Source: JBKHBT01 sp046542255
GTDB taxonomy: Bacteria > UBP14 > UBA6098 > JBKHBT01
Assembly (NCBI GenBank): GCA_046542255.1
Contig: JBKHBT010000025.1
Span: forward strand, 1 to 38,204
Direction: 5' to 3'
Length of the DNA: 38,204 bases
In this document: piece after piece, positions 17,601-25,323 of the stretch
Position numbering within the stretch: position 1 is the stretch's first letter
How the letters are laid out: every line of letters starts with the position of its first letter
Program-made: the position numbers and the translations under genes
The notes under the pieces: model-generated
The model's database searches: none
What the model was told of the DNA's origin: nothing
The model's input: only the letters and a program-made list of their open reading frames with translations

Positions 17601-20532
17601 ATTCTATACTATCTGCGATAAAAACTTTGCTCTCGGTATGCCCATCCTCATCGACATAGAATAATTCGGATTCATCGGTATCTATAACCCTAAATTTCTG
17701 GTTTCCTACAAGTCCACCGCCGCCTGGCGATGTTGGAGCATCGATCTGCATGGTGATATCGCCTGTAATAGAATAGATTTTCTTTTCTCTTTCTATATTA
17801 AGGTCGCCATTGCAATAGATTGCTGGGCCAGAAGTATTTAGATTTTCGACATTCAAAGCAGACAATTCGATATCGTTATTCACAACCTTGATTGCATTGC
17901 CGGTAGTAACTTCATTTCTAAATATTATTCTGCCTTCATCGACTTCGACGATTTGGCCGGAACCGCCATAATTATTATATGCATCATCGAGAGTGTTTGA
18001 GAATTCATCCGGCCATGAATCGAGCGTAACTCCGCCAAGCCTCAGGCTATCTGTTTCTATGCCATAGTTTGCAATTAGCTTGTCATCTATATACAAAAAG
18101 TCTCCAGCAGCCTGAATAGAGTCGGCAATAAGTTCGCCGACTACCTTGAAATCGTGATTTACGACAATCGTATCGACATTATCCGACTTCAGTGTATCGA
18201 TTTTAATATCGGCATATAGTTCACCATCGATTATCAGGTCGCCGTTTAGTTTTACATTATCTTCAAAGTAAAGAGTGTCGCCATGTGATAGCAATGTATC
18301 GATATATGTTTTGCCAATGACTTCGAAATCCTCATCTACAACCACCACATCGTGCCTTTCAGCAGTTAATGTATCTGCGTCTCCACTGCCACCGGATGGC
18401 CATGATTCGCGAAGGATGCCATCGAGAATAATCCCGTTAGCATCGAGATTACCATCGACTGTAATATTGCCATCGCATATTTCGACTTTTGGGTTTACAG
18501 TACCAATATTGGCAAATATCGAGACATCATCGATATACCAGTTATGTTTGATTCCTTCTGTGCCGGCTGCATGGAAAGCTACCTGTATATTTGAGCCTTC
18601 ATAATCGGTTAGGTCGATTACATACATCATATCCCAGCTATGTCTTCCGGCTGAGGATGAATCCGAAAAATTTGCTTCGATTTCCCATGAAGAACCACCG
18701 TCAGAAGTTATTTTGACATAATAATCATCATTATTTGAAGGAGCAGAGCCCCAAAAAACATCGCTATAGAATGTCAAATAGTACGTTGTTGCTGGAGGTA
18801 TGTAAGTGGCATCGGAAATAAGCCATTCATCCTGAGCGTCTTCAGCGGTGATTATTCCTGCGGAATATGTTCCCCAGTGCCTTGAAGCATTGGAGTGATG
18901 CCATGTTGAATCGAGAGCATTTGCGCTATCTTCAGTCCAGGAAACAGGAGGCACCATCTCTTCGAAAGATTCTGACAAAAGAATGTCTCTATCCTGCGGT
19001 TCCTGGAAAAGTGCGCATCTGGCATGCATATTATCATCCAGATGAATCGTGTCGCCAGCCGCTTGAATAGAATCTACGATAAGCTCGCCAGTTATTTTGG
19101 CAGCATCATGAATAACAATTGTATCGGTTAAATCGGAGCTGATTGTATCGAATTGAACAGCCTGTTGCCAATCGGTTATTGTTTCGCCATTTAAGGTGAA
19201 GCTATTACCACTGATATCGCCGTCAGATGTGATGTCATTGTCGGCATCGAGATAGCCATCGTAAATACTGACCTGATCGACAACCGTAGGCAAATCTACA
19301 AATGAAATTCGATAATCCGGGCGATTATACGTAAGTAATAGCGTGGATGGCATATAGTCATCGCTTTCGGAAGCTGCACATCTATAATTATCAGGTAGTG
19401 TAGTATATCTCCACTGTGGAGCATCGGCCGAAGAATATGGCGACATTGCCATATTTTCGAAATAGATGATGATATTACTCGTACCGTCATAAGAGAAATC
19501 ATCGATATCTATTGTTTTCCAGCCTTCTGATACAGGTATGCTAAGTGCAGATGATGTATAAACTTCTGTTGCAGTAGAAACATCGAAATCTGTATCTAAA
19601 GCATCATCTGTTACAAGCTCCATATAAATCGAGACATTATTGTAGTCCCATGGATCTTCAGTAACTGAACCTATGCCATCGCCAGACATGTATATCTGGA
19701 TTTCATCGATTGTTGCAGCACCATCGACATCCAGTTCTTCGGCCCAAATCATGGACTTATTTCTTGCATATCGATCGGTTCCACCATTAAGCGGCCTGGT
19801 AGATATCTGTGAAGTTCCAGGGCCGGTTGTAATCATAGCATCGGCATAAGTAGTTGTTCCGCCATATGTACCGGAACCATCGACCCAGAAGTCCGCATTT
19901 TCCTGTGGCAGGGTATCTTGATTATAAATATTATTCGAGCTTCCCGCTGCGCTGATACGTATCGAATCGCCAATTTGAGCGACAGATACCCCTTCACCAG
20001 CTACGATTGTTGCGCTGTCTTCCAGCCAAATTCCAGCTTCACCGCGCAAACGCTGAAATGCATCAAATGAAATCGGCCTTCCAGTGATATCATCCCAGGC
20101 CACTGCGCCAGTACTATCGGAATAAATAGCAGAATCCGCGCCAGCAACACCTATTGCATAAGACGCTGTATCGGAGTAAATAGAATAGAATGAGAAAACT
20201 TCGGTCGTGATCATTTCTCTGGGCCTCATTACATCGCCATCGATAGCAATCTGAAGATACAAATCGCCTTCGAGGTCGGCCATTTCGAGATCGAATGGCA
20301 AATCTACGCTAAAAAGGCCTTTTGAGACCTGGATATCTGTGAGGGCTACTTCATCGAGCATCGTTCCATCGGTAGCATCATCAAAAAGCGCAAAATTCAT
20401 ATCATAAAGGCCACTAATCCCGATTCCATCGATATCCGTGATCTTTCCCTGATAGGTAACTTGACGTTCTATGCCAAAAATAGATGCAATAATAAAAAAA
20501 AACATCAATAAAATAAACAGCTTCTCTTTCAT
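14632..20532 (-). CDS. Giant modular surface/fibre protein with C-terminal beta-helix
   Basis: This 1966-residue exported protein starts at 20532, where AAGGAGG precedes an ATG that opens a signal peptide (MKEKLFILLMFFFIIASIFG). Residues about 23-120 form a beta domain of the TYQGKITD...FALFDDAT...GLFSVDLPF...LQIAIDG type, found at the N-termini of many secreted tail-fibre-like proteins. Residues about 520-680 resemble a choice-of-anchor J / cleaved-adhesin jelly roll (SESFEEM...YYLTFYSD...NWYIDDVSIF). Between and after lie five diverged copies of a module with the pattern HDxVVVxxDFKVxGELIADSIQAAGD, and several GSGDVLVADGSGGMTW and NVGIGTSD units as in tail fibres. From about 1590 to the end is a pectate-lyase-like right-handed beta-helix (APGTYSL...VSLIGSG...ITHNNLYSN). 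No S74 domain is present. It is divergent from the S74 fibre gene at 20913. The ligand, anchoring and export route are unknown. Confidence 0.88.
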   Translation of the reverse strand: MKEKLFILLMFFFIIASIFGIERQVTYQGKITDIDGIGISGLYDMNFALFDDATDGTMLDEVALTDIQVSKGLFSVDLPFDLEMADLEGDLYLQIAIDGDVMRPREMITTEVFSFYSIYSDTASYAIGVAGADSAIYSDSTGAVAWDDITGRPISFDAFQRLRGEAGIWLEDSATIVAGEGVSVAQIGDSIRISAAGSSNNIYNQDTLPQENADFWVDGSGTYGGTTTYADAMITTGPGTSQISTRPLNGGTDRYARNKSMIWAEELDVDGAATIDEIQIYMSGDGIGSVTEDPWDYNNVSIYMELVTDDALDTDFDVSTATEVYTSSALSIPVSEGWKTIDIDDFSYDGTSNIIIYFENMAMSPYSSADAPQWRYTTLPDNYRCAASESDDYMPSTLLLTYNRPDYRISFVDLPTVVDQVSIYDGYLDADNDITSDGDISGNSFTLNGETITDWQQAVQFDTISSDLTDTIVIHDAAKITGELIVDSIQAAGDTIHLDDNMHARCALFQEPQDRDILLSESFEEMVPPVSWTEDSANALDSTWHHSNASRHWGTYSAGIITAEDAQDEWLISDATYIPPATTYYLTFYSDVFWGSAPSNNDDYYVKITSDGGSSWEIEANFSDSSSAGRHSWDMMYVIDLTDYEGSNIQVAFHAAGTEGIKHNWYIDDVSIFANIGTVNPKVEICDGNITVDGNLDANGIILDGILRESWPSGGSGDADTLTAERHDVVVVDEDFEVIGKTYIDTLLSHGDTLYFEDNVKLNGDLIIDGELYADIKIDTLKSDNVDTIVVNHDFKVVGELIADSIQAAGDFLYIDDKLIANYGIETDSLRLGGVTLDSWPDEFSNTLDDAYNNYGGSGQIVEVDEGRIIFRNEVTTGNAIKVVNNDIELSALNVENLNTSGPAIYCNGDLNIEREKKIYSITGDITMQIDAPTSPGGGGLVGNQKFRVIDTDESELFYVDEDGHTESKVFIADSIELAGVKRGSWPDGSGSDDDWTISGNHIYNVNDSAALGAITPTAKLHVEDEADADSAVIRVLNTASGTTNSIALKATSNDATEGNGIGIVGEGAVGVKGIANNTITTGTNYGLYGQAANSSDTNIGVYGSGTDWAGYFDGDVYVASILQIDGGIHDGLDYGSTGDVLVADGSGGMTWQSASFDDDGDWTVVGDDMYSAPSGNVGIGTSDFTHKLTIEGADDNTLRLIGTGSVGEGATINFGDGDFVRIDEDVDDGLRLTAGRIALMPDADGVGIGTLLPDYDLDVNGDVAITGGLYDATDDAGFAGQVPIADGSGGWNWGDAATGSVRFDTLNATSHDVVVVTEDLQVDGDLMADTLQAVNDSIMVHSDVHFADAITFGGERKTSWPVGASNLDEAYDGGATIDVDAGEVKLDGDYITPGSGRILNILGNDDSDEILQVANGGSAPAIYSAGDLRVQNGKYILSRGDLKFQLNNGGSGSSTREFGIYDDGLSEIFSVNEDGDVFITGGIDDGSGSFGSNGQALLADGSGGMTWGNITSGIRFDTLAATAHDTVVVSQDFKIMGELIADSIQAAGDSIHLDDDIYVYGGMEFMDAPAAAGMHNFRTDWEPENVITVGGDNADFYDLDSALTYANSADNKVLHIAPGTYSLASSHNVNSDVSLIGSGSNNTAIDGASLTFVTLSMAEKISFSNDITSSGTHNNCSFVSGTHIFDGAKLNDCIITTNATIQSHTSRVNGSSFIGTIAIDGGPMMDDCYFEGSILSLATSPALPRFTSCRFNAAVITFDGSDLRPLIDASEFNNSRIVLQNGSQLDVKGTHFHNLTALAAITVNTGSSATILSNDFINTCTSVNATDPVKLRVIGNSVEGMSAATAGFMIAGGTSTTDIIIKDNQIEYLTQDGIDLSSLTGLSGNVTVDDNLVEGCTIGLDLNGTSDAIITHNNLYSNTTDINGISVACVVSHNVVDNYSPPGPHAGGFNTDSVGSIWGTNGQLP
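15850..19170 (-). repeat. Five diverged SIQAAGD modules within the giant gene
   Basis: Five copies of a roughly 45-residue module are spread through the giant gene, near 19170-19034, 18375-18240, 18200-18050, 16625-16480 and 15990-15850. The core is DTLxATxHDxVVV, a short DFKVxGELIADSIQAAGD run, then xIHLDDxI. Three copies (around 15863-15930, 18090-18145 and 19034-19100) are still clearly alike as DNA (GCCTGAATAGAxTC and CAATAAGyTCGCC). They mark past internal duplication and could support copy-number change by recombination. Confidence 0.7.
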
Positions 20533-20568
20533 CTTTCCTCCTTGAATTAAATAATTTCTTCCCGAAGG

Positions 20569-20597
20569 AAAATACAATATTTTGGTATATAAATCAA
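20569..20597 (-). promoter_or_regulatory. Promoter of the giant surface protein gene
   Basis: On the minus strand TTGATT (20597-20592) and TATTTT (20574-20569) are separated by 17 bases, which puts the transcript start about 30 bases before the ATG at 20532. The leader contains AAGGAGG. Confidence 0.5.
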
Positions 20598-20840
20598 CCT
20601 TTTAAATACATTTAAGAATAAATAAATTTTTGCGTTAATGGCTTTATAGCAACAAGTAGAAGACATACCCTAATAAGAATATTACTTAAAATATATTGCA
20701 AATTATTAGCTTAATTTTTTTCTGCTGCCAATATTTTTATCCAGTTGTATAGCTGATAGTAAGTTGTCTTTTGAGCCTAAAATGTTAAAGAGTCTAATAA
20801 GTTTTATTTAAGAAATCGCTAAATCTATCTTAATAAATTA

Positions 20841-20869
20841 TTGATTTTTACTGAAAAAACCATTAAATT
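20841..20869 (+). promoter_or_regulatory. Promoter of the S74 fibre gene
   Basis: TTGATT (20841-20846) and TAAATT (20864-20869) are separated by 17 bases. The start would be near 20876, giving a leader of about 37 bases with AAGGAGATG before the ATG at 20913. The TTG of the -35 box is in frame with the gene and could be mistaken for its start codon. Confidence 0.6.
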
Positions 20870-20912
20870 ATTCATTGAACAAACAAAAACACCTACCCCA
20901 AAAGGAGATGTC

Positions 20913-23900
20913 ATGAGAAAAACCCTATTGGTTTTGCTGATTATCTATTCAATTTATGCAATAGAAACTACTTCTGTCCCGGTAGCCTATGACAGTGATT
21001 CAGAAGACAATATCCAGAGCCTGTCTTTTAAACTCTTCAATTCTGACAAAGAGATTCTATGGTCAGAAGAATATGAGGGCGATGTTTTCGAATATGAAGA
21101 AGAAGAAGAAATCCAACCTGGTAAGAAAATTGCTATACCCGATTTTGAAGAGCGACTTTCCTTTGCAATTTTCTTAGATGGCGAATTATATCAAGAATTC
21201 AATGATTTGTCATCCTTGGATGATATACCGGTTATTCGATTATTTCGCTCCAGCGATAGCACACCGGATGACCCTATGGAACCATCAGAGCCGATGGATG
21301 ACATGGCAATCGGCCTTACGATTCATGGCGGAGAAAATACAGAATTCGAAGGCGGAATAATTCTCGGCACTGCCGATGGCACCGACCCGGTCGGAATTCT
21401 CGATGTAAGAAGCGATGAAACCCGATTTTGGGACGGCTCAGCTTCTGTCGGATTTGCCAGTTCATCGGGAGATGTATTTATTGAAGATGTTCTCGAAGTC
21501 GATGGCATTATCTATGGCGCAAATTGGCGCGATGCCAGTGGCAATGATTTAATAAATGGCTCCACAGGTATTTCTGTATCCGAGAATACCAATGGCCAAT
21601 GGACAATCACAAATACCCAGCCCGACCAGACGGTTTCAATAGCTGGCGGTTCTGGTATTTCGGTTTCTGGGAGCTATCCGAGCTTTACTATTAGCAATAC
21701 TTCTTCAACAGATGGAACTGTTACAAGCATTGGGACAAGCTCGCCAATTACGGGTGGCACTATAACAACAAGCGGGACAATAGGCCTACAGCAAGATGGT
21801 GATGTAATTTCGGGCACCGGTATTTCAATTACAGGCGGAACAAATATGATACCTGGTGCCGATTCCGATGATATCCAAATCACAAATACTGCCCCGGACC
21901 AAACTGTAACAATTGGCTCTGGGACAGGGATATCTGTGACTGGTAGCTATCCTAATTTCACAGTTGATAATACCGACCCTGACCAAACAGTCTCCATAGC
22001 AGGCGGCACGGATATCGATGTAACAGGTTCATATCCAAATTTCACAGTCGATTATGCCGGAAGTGCCTCCGGCGATGACGATTGGACAATTTCTGGCTCG
22101 AATATCTACCGAAATACAGGCAATGTGGGCATCGGAACAACCTCGCCATCAGCAAAGCTACATGTCGAAGGTGATTTGGGAGAAAATGATACAATGGCGA
22201 CAATTAGAATGCAACCAACTGAATATACAGGTAATACAGGTCTCGCTATCATATCACAAGAGAAAAATATCCGTGGCTCTATTAGAACTATTGCTGCCCA
22301 ATGTTCACTCGGTTCTGACTATGCTGCTGATGGTACAGCAAGATTTATAGGGGCTTATGGTAGCCAATACACAGGACATGGTAGTCTATGGGGTTCTTTT
22401 TCTAAAGTTAAATGTAATGAACTCGATGGCTGGAGTAGCAGTTCTTACAACTCAAGAGCTATCGGTGCATGGGGCATAGCTGAAGCTACTACACCTTTGA
22501 TTTTTGATGATACTCAGAATGAATTTTGCTTTATTGGCGTTAGAGGAGAAATTGTAGGTGATATCGATAATAGCTCTACAGCACCTGATACTTCAATTGT
22601 TGCCGCAATTTGGGGTATCGATCGAACTATTGGTTCAGGTGATCATTATGCCGGCTATTTCGATGGTGATGTCAATATCGATGGTGATTTGACTGTTAGT
22701 GGTAGTATGCCTTCAAGTGATGATGGCGACTGGCAAACTGGATCTGGAACTGTTTATAATACATCAGACAATGTTGGTATTGGTACATCAAGCCCGGGGG
22801 CATTGTTTCATGTGAGTGGGCAAACAGCAATAATAGGACAATCAAATACAGTTGATTCTCCAACTAGCTGGGGAGCCAATATTGCAATAGGTTCAAGCAG
22901 TGAAATCACATCAGGCCGTGGCAATAATTCGATTGGCCATGCTAACTCTATAGATGGCAGTTGGGGACAAATATTAGGTATCAGATCTCATATTGAAGAT
23001 GGTATATCTGGCGGCCATATTTTTGGTATGGATAATAAAGTTTCGGCTGAGGATGCATGGGCGATAGGTCGCGGTATAGTGAACTCTACCGCAAATTCTG
23101 TCCAGATTGGTTATAGTGACACAGAAAGCCCGACAGATCCGGGAGTCCTGATTGTGAGAGATTTTTCTGGCACTCAAAGGGTTGGTATTAATACAATATC
23201 ACCAGATTATAGACTCGAAGTCAATGGCACATTCCAGGCCGATAATGTCCGCTCTGGAACATTCGATTTGCCGACTTCCGACGGAACAACAAGTCAGTAT
23301 CTCCGTGGCGATGGGTCATGGTCAACCATTAGTGCAGGTGTTAGCGGAAGCGGTTCGGATAATTATCTCGCTCGCTGGGACGGAACTAGTGCAATTCAAA
23401 ACTCTGGTGTATATGTTGATGATGATGGCAATGTCGGCATCGGAACAACAAGCCCAGGCTATCCACTTCAAGTAATTGGCAGTACATCTGGTTCCGGATG
23501 GGAAAGGTCTGCACATGTTGGTGTGGACTGGAGTTATGAAAGTGCACAGGCATTTGCTTTATCGGTACATTCGCATAAAAGCTCATCATCGAGCTCGGGG
23601 CGTTCTGTTGGGCTTTATGCAACTGCTGGGAACGCAACTTCAAGATATAATACTGCTGTAATTGCACAGATAAAAGATACAAATAGTGGTGCTGCAATAC
23701 AAGCAGGTTATGAAGATGACTGGAATTCGACTGCTATGAATTATGTTGACCCTGCTGGCCAATGGGGAATCGTCTCTTACAGCGATGTTTATTTTCATGA
23801 AGACTTAACAGTAATGGGAACAGCATCTAAACCGGGTGGAGGGTCCTGGACGACTACATCCGATGAAAGGCTCAAGAAAGATATTAAACCTTATCAAGAA

Positions 23901-24245
23901 GGGCTTGATGGTGTTCTCAAAATTGACCCTGTTTGGTATACATACAATGGTGAAGCCAATATGCCCCAAGAGACTTTCGTAGGAGTTATTGCTCAGGATT
24001 TGCAGGAGATTGCGCCATATATGGTGGGTAACTGGACATACCAGGATGAAAATGGGAACAAAACCGATTACCTCAATGTTGACAATAGCGCTATGACATA
24101 TATGTTGATTAATGCTACCAAAAAGCAGCAGGAAATAATAGAAAATCAGAAATCTATGCTTAAAGAGCAGAGAAAAATCAATGAAAAACAGACTGAACTT
24201 ATTGAGCAGCTCATGGAAAGAGTCGAATCATTAGAAAATAAGTAG
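20913..24245 (+). CDS. Secreted fibre protein with C-terminal peptidase S74 (endosialidase chaperone) domain
   Basis: This 1110-residue exported protein starts at the ATG at 20913, preceded by AAGGAG and followed by a signal peptide (MRKTLLVLLIIYSIYA). An acidic N-terminal domain (about 17-230) is followed by repeats of PDQTVSIAGGxGIxVxGSYPxFT (about 237-383). Four tail-fibre-type units of the form NVGIGTxSPxxxLxV occur near residues 403, 620, 756 and 840. Residues about 650-740 resemble YadA-type adhesin head repeats (SIGHANS, AWAIGRG, SVQIG). The C-terminal S74 domain starts at Ser983 in SDERLKKDI; in characterised phage tail spikes this motif is the self-cleavage site of an intramolecular trimerisation chaperone. 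A coiled coil (about 1060-1110) ends the protein. Homotrimer formation and autocleavage are inferred from the family. It is divergent from the giant beta-helix protein. Confidence 0.9.
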   Translation: MRKTLLVLLIIYSIYAIETTSVPVAYDSDSEDNIQSLSFKLFNSDKEILWSEEYEGDVFEYEEEEEIQPGKKIAIPDFEERLSFAIFLDGELYQEFNDLSSLDDIPVIRLFRSSDSTPDDPMEPSEPMDDMAIGLTIHGGENTEFEGGIILGTADGTDPVGILDVRSDETRFWDGSASVGFASSSGDVFIEDVLEVDGIIYGANWRDASGNDLINGSTGISVSENTNGQWTITNTQPDQTVSIAGGSGISVSGSYPSFTISNTSSTDGTVTSIGTSSPITGGTITTSGTIGLQQDGDVISGTGISITGGTNMIPGADSDDIQITNTAPDQTVTIGSGTGISVTGSYPNFTVDNTDPDQTVSIAGGTDIDVTGSYPNFTVDYAGSASGDDDWTISGSNIYRNTGNVGIGTTSPSAKLHVEGDLGENDTMATIRMQPTEYTGNTGLAIISQEKNIRGSIRTIAAQCSLGSDYAADGTARFIGAYGSQYTGHGSLWGSFSKVKCNELDGWSSSSYNSRAIGAWGIAEATTPLIFDDTQNEFCFIGVRGEIVGDIDNSSTAPDTSIVAAIWGIDRTIGSGDHYAGYFDGDVNIDGDLTVSGSMPSSDDGDWQTGSGTVYNTSDNVGIGTSSPGALFHVSGQTAIIGQSNTVDSPTSWGANIAIGSSSEITSGRGNNSIGHANSIDGSWGQILGIRSHIEDGISGGHIFGMDNKVSAEDAWAIGRGIVNSTANSVQIGYSDTESPTDPGVLIVRDFSGTQRVGINTISPDYRLEVNGTFQADNVRSGTFDLPTSDGTTSQYLRGDGSWSTISAGVSGSGSDNYLARWDGTSAIQNSGVYVDDDGNVGIGTTSPGYPLQVIGSTSGSGWERSAHVGVDWSYESAQAFALSVHSHKSSSSSSGRSVGLYATAGNATSRYNTAVIAQIKDTNSGAAIQAGYEDDWNSTAMNYVDPAGQWGIVSYSDVYFHEDLTVMGTASKPGGGSWTTTSDERLKKDIKPYQEGLDGVLKIDPVWYTYNGEANMPQETFVGVIAQDLQEIAPYMVGNWTYQDENGNKTDYLNVDNSAMTYMLINATKKQQEIIENQKSMLKEQRKINEKQTELIEQLMERVESLENK
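21621..22061 (+). repeat. Three 84-base PDQTV repeats in the S74 fibre gene
   Basis: Three in-frame copies of exactly 84 bases (28 residues) lie at 21621-21704, 21894-21977 and 21978-22061; the last two are in tandem. The shared protein pattern is PDQTVxIxxGxxIxVxGSYPxFTxxxx. Copy one is separated from the pair by a threonine/glycine-rich segment (TSIGTSSPITGGTITTSGTI). Repeats of this kind usually form the shaft of trimeric fibres. Confidence 0.8.
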
Positions 24246-24384
24246 GCTTAATTAATATTTTGCTACCTTTTGAATTTGCAAACTGTTTTAATCAGATTTT
24301 AAGCTCGAAAATATAGAATCTTTTTTATTGCTATCGACATAAGAATTATTTGCTAAATCCAATAATATACATATATTTGCTTCA

Positions 24385-24408
24385 GACAATGCGTCGTTCC
24401 GTATTGTC
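24385..24408. promoter_or_regulatory. Hairpin/dyad upstream of the ABC transporter operon
   Basis: GACAATGCG (24385-24393) pairs with CGTATTGTC (24400-24408), with one G-T wobble, around TCGTTC. No T run follows, so it is not a typical terminator. It could be an operator, a leader RNA structure or a small repeat; which is unknown. It lies about 100 bases before the natA-like start. Confidence 0.4.
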
Positions 24409-24430
24409 ATACTTCTCGGCTAAGACATCA

Positions 24431-24478
24431 GTAAAGCCGTTTCATTATATATTATGTTCTATATGTATTTGGCTTTAC
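24431..24478. repeat. 8-base inverted repeat flanking the putative natA promoter
   Basis: GTAAAGCC (24431-24438) is perfectly repeated in inverse as GGCTTTAC (24471-24478) with 32 bases between. The spacer contains TATATT/TATTAT, candidate -10 boxes for the ABC transporter genes. Such an arrangement could be a pair of operator half sites or a long-loop RNA hairpin. No function can be assigned. Confidence 0.4.
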
Positions 24479-24509
24479 AAGTTGATAGTCACTTAGAATG
24501 GGGTTATGT

Positions 24510-25322
24510 ATGGAATTGTTTGGAAATGAAGCTGTAATTCAGGTCGATGATGTTGTCAAAGAATTCACGCAGATCGATGGCAATATTGTAACTGCTGTTG
24601 ACCATGCGAGTTTTTCTGTCAAATCAGGTGAGATATTTGGCATTCTTGGGCCTAATGGCGCGGGCAAGACCACTACCCTCAGAATGATTTCCACTGTCAT
24701 GAACCCTACAAGTGGCAAAGTAAAAGTCGCTGGATTGGATACATCGAAAAAGCCACGCGAGATACGCAATCAAATCGGATTTCTATCAGGCTCGACAGGC
24801 CTATATAAAAGACTCAAAGCATATGAAATGGTCGAATATTTTGGCAATCTATACAATATGCCACAGGAAAAGCTAAAAGAGCGAACCGATAAGCTTTTTG
24901 AAATTCTCAAATTGGAAGAGTTTCGCGATGTACTTTGCGAGAAGCTCTCTTCTGGCAATAAGCAAAAGGTTTCTATTGCCCGCACCGTTATTCACGACCC
25001 GCCGATTCTGGTATTCGATGAACCTACAACCGGCCTAGATGTAATTATCGCTGAAAATCTTCTGGATTTTATCGAGGGCCTCAAAAGGGAAAAAAAGACG
25101 ATAATTTTCTCGACACATATCATGGAAGAGGCCGAAAGGCTATGTGACAGAATCGCATTGATTAGCAATGGAAAGATACTTTTCACCGGCACTTTGAAGG
25201 AAATACTTACAAGAGCTACCGAGATTGCCGGCAGCGAAATCAAAACTCTGAAGCAGGCCTTTTTCTCCTTTGTGCAATACAAACAGGTAGGCTCTGTTTT
25301 GCCTGAGAAGGAGATGTTCTAA
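24510..25322 (+). CDS. ABC transporter ATP-binding protein (NatA-like)
   Basis: This is the nucleotide-binding subunit of an ABC-2 type exporter, about 270 residues. It shows Walker A (GPNGAGKTT), a signature loop in the NatA-style variant LSSGNKQKVSIAR, Walker B with the D-loop (ILVFDEPTTGLD) and the H-loop (FSTHIMEEAERL). The start is uncertain: the ATG at 24510 has GGGG six bases before it, and an in-frame ATG four codons earlier (24498) has no visible site. One base separates its stop from the permease gene, so the two form an operon. Known NatAB exports sodium; the substrate here is not determined, because the permease partner belongs to the NatB/CPBP fusion type rather than classical NatB. 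Confidence 0.93.
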   Translation: MELFGNEAVIQVDDVVKEFTQIDGNIVTAVDHASFSVKSGEIFGILGPNGAGKTTTLRMISTVMNPTSGKVKVAGLDTSKKPREIRNQIGFLSGSTGLYKRLKAYEMVEYFGNLYNMPQEKLKERTDKLFEILKLEEFRDVLCEKLSSGNKQKVSIARTVIHDPPILVFDEPTTGLDVIIAENLLDFIEGLKREKKTIIFSTHIMEEAERLCDRIALISNGKILFTGTLKEILTRATEIAGSEIKTLKQAFFSFVQYKQVGSVLPEKEMF

Positions 25323-25323
25323 T

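Larger units (their letters stand above)
20533..20912. other. Divergent promoter region between the two fibre genes
   Basis: The 380 bases between the two divergent fibre genes hold no convincing gene. They contain a promoter on each side (minus 20569-20597, plus 20841-20869), both with a TTGATT -35 box, and the ribosome binding sites of both genes. The central part (about 20600-20840) is AT-rich without a strong palindrome, so no operator could be assigned. Confidence 0.6.

Noticed and set aside
16237..18604. Several 100-160 codon frames antisense to the giant surface gene
   Set aside because: The low-complexity, repeat-rich coding sequence leaves the opposite strand open by composition. 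None has a ribosome site or a domain.
15850..19170. CRISPR-like spaced repeats
   Set aside because: The repeats are long, diverged, in frame and irregularly spaced within a coding sequence, and no cas gene is nearby.
20841..20912. Extended start of the S74 fibre at an upstream TTG
   Set aside because: That TTG is part of a good -35 box, and the ATG at 20913 has AAGGAG and starts the signal peptide.
13343..24245. A prophage or phage remnant, given the tail-fibre modules
   Set aside because: No capsid, terminase, portal, lysis or integrase genes are seen; the proteins carry signal peptides and housekeeping genes flank the region.
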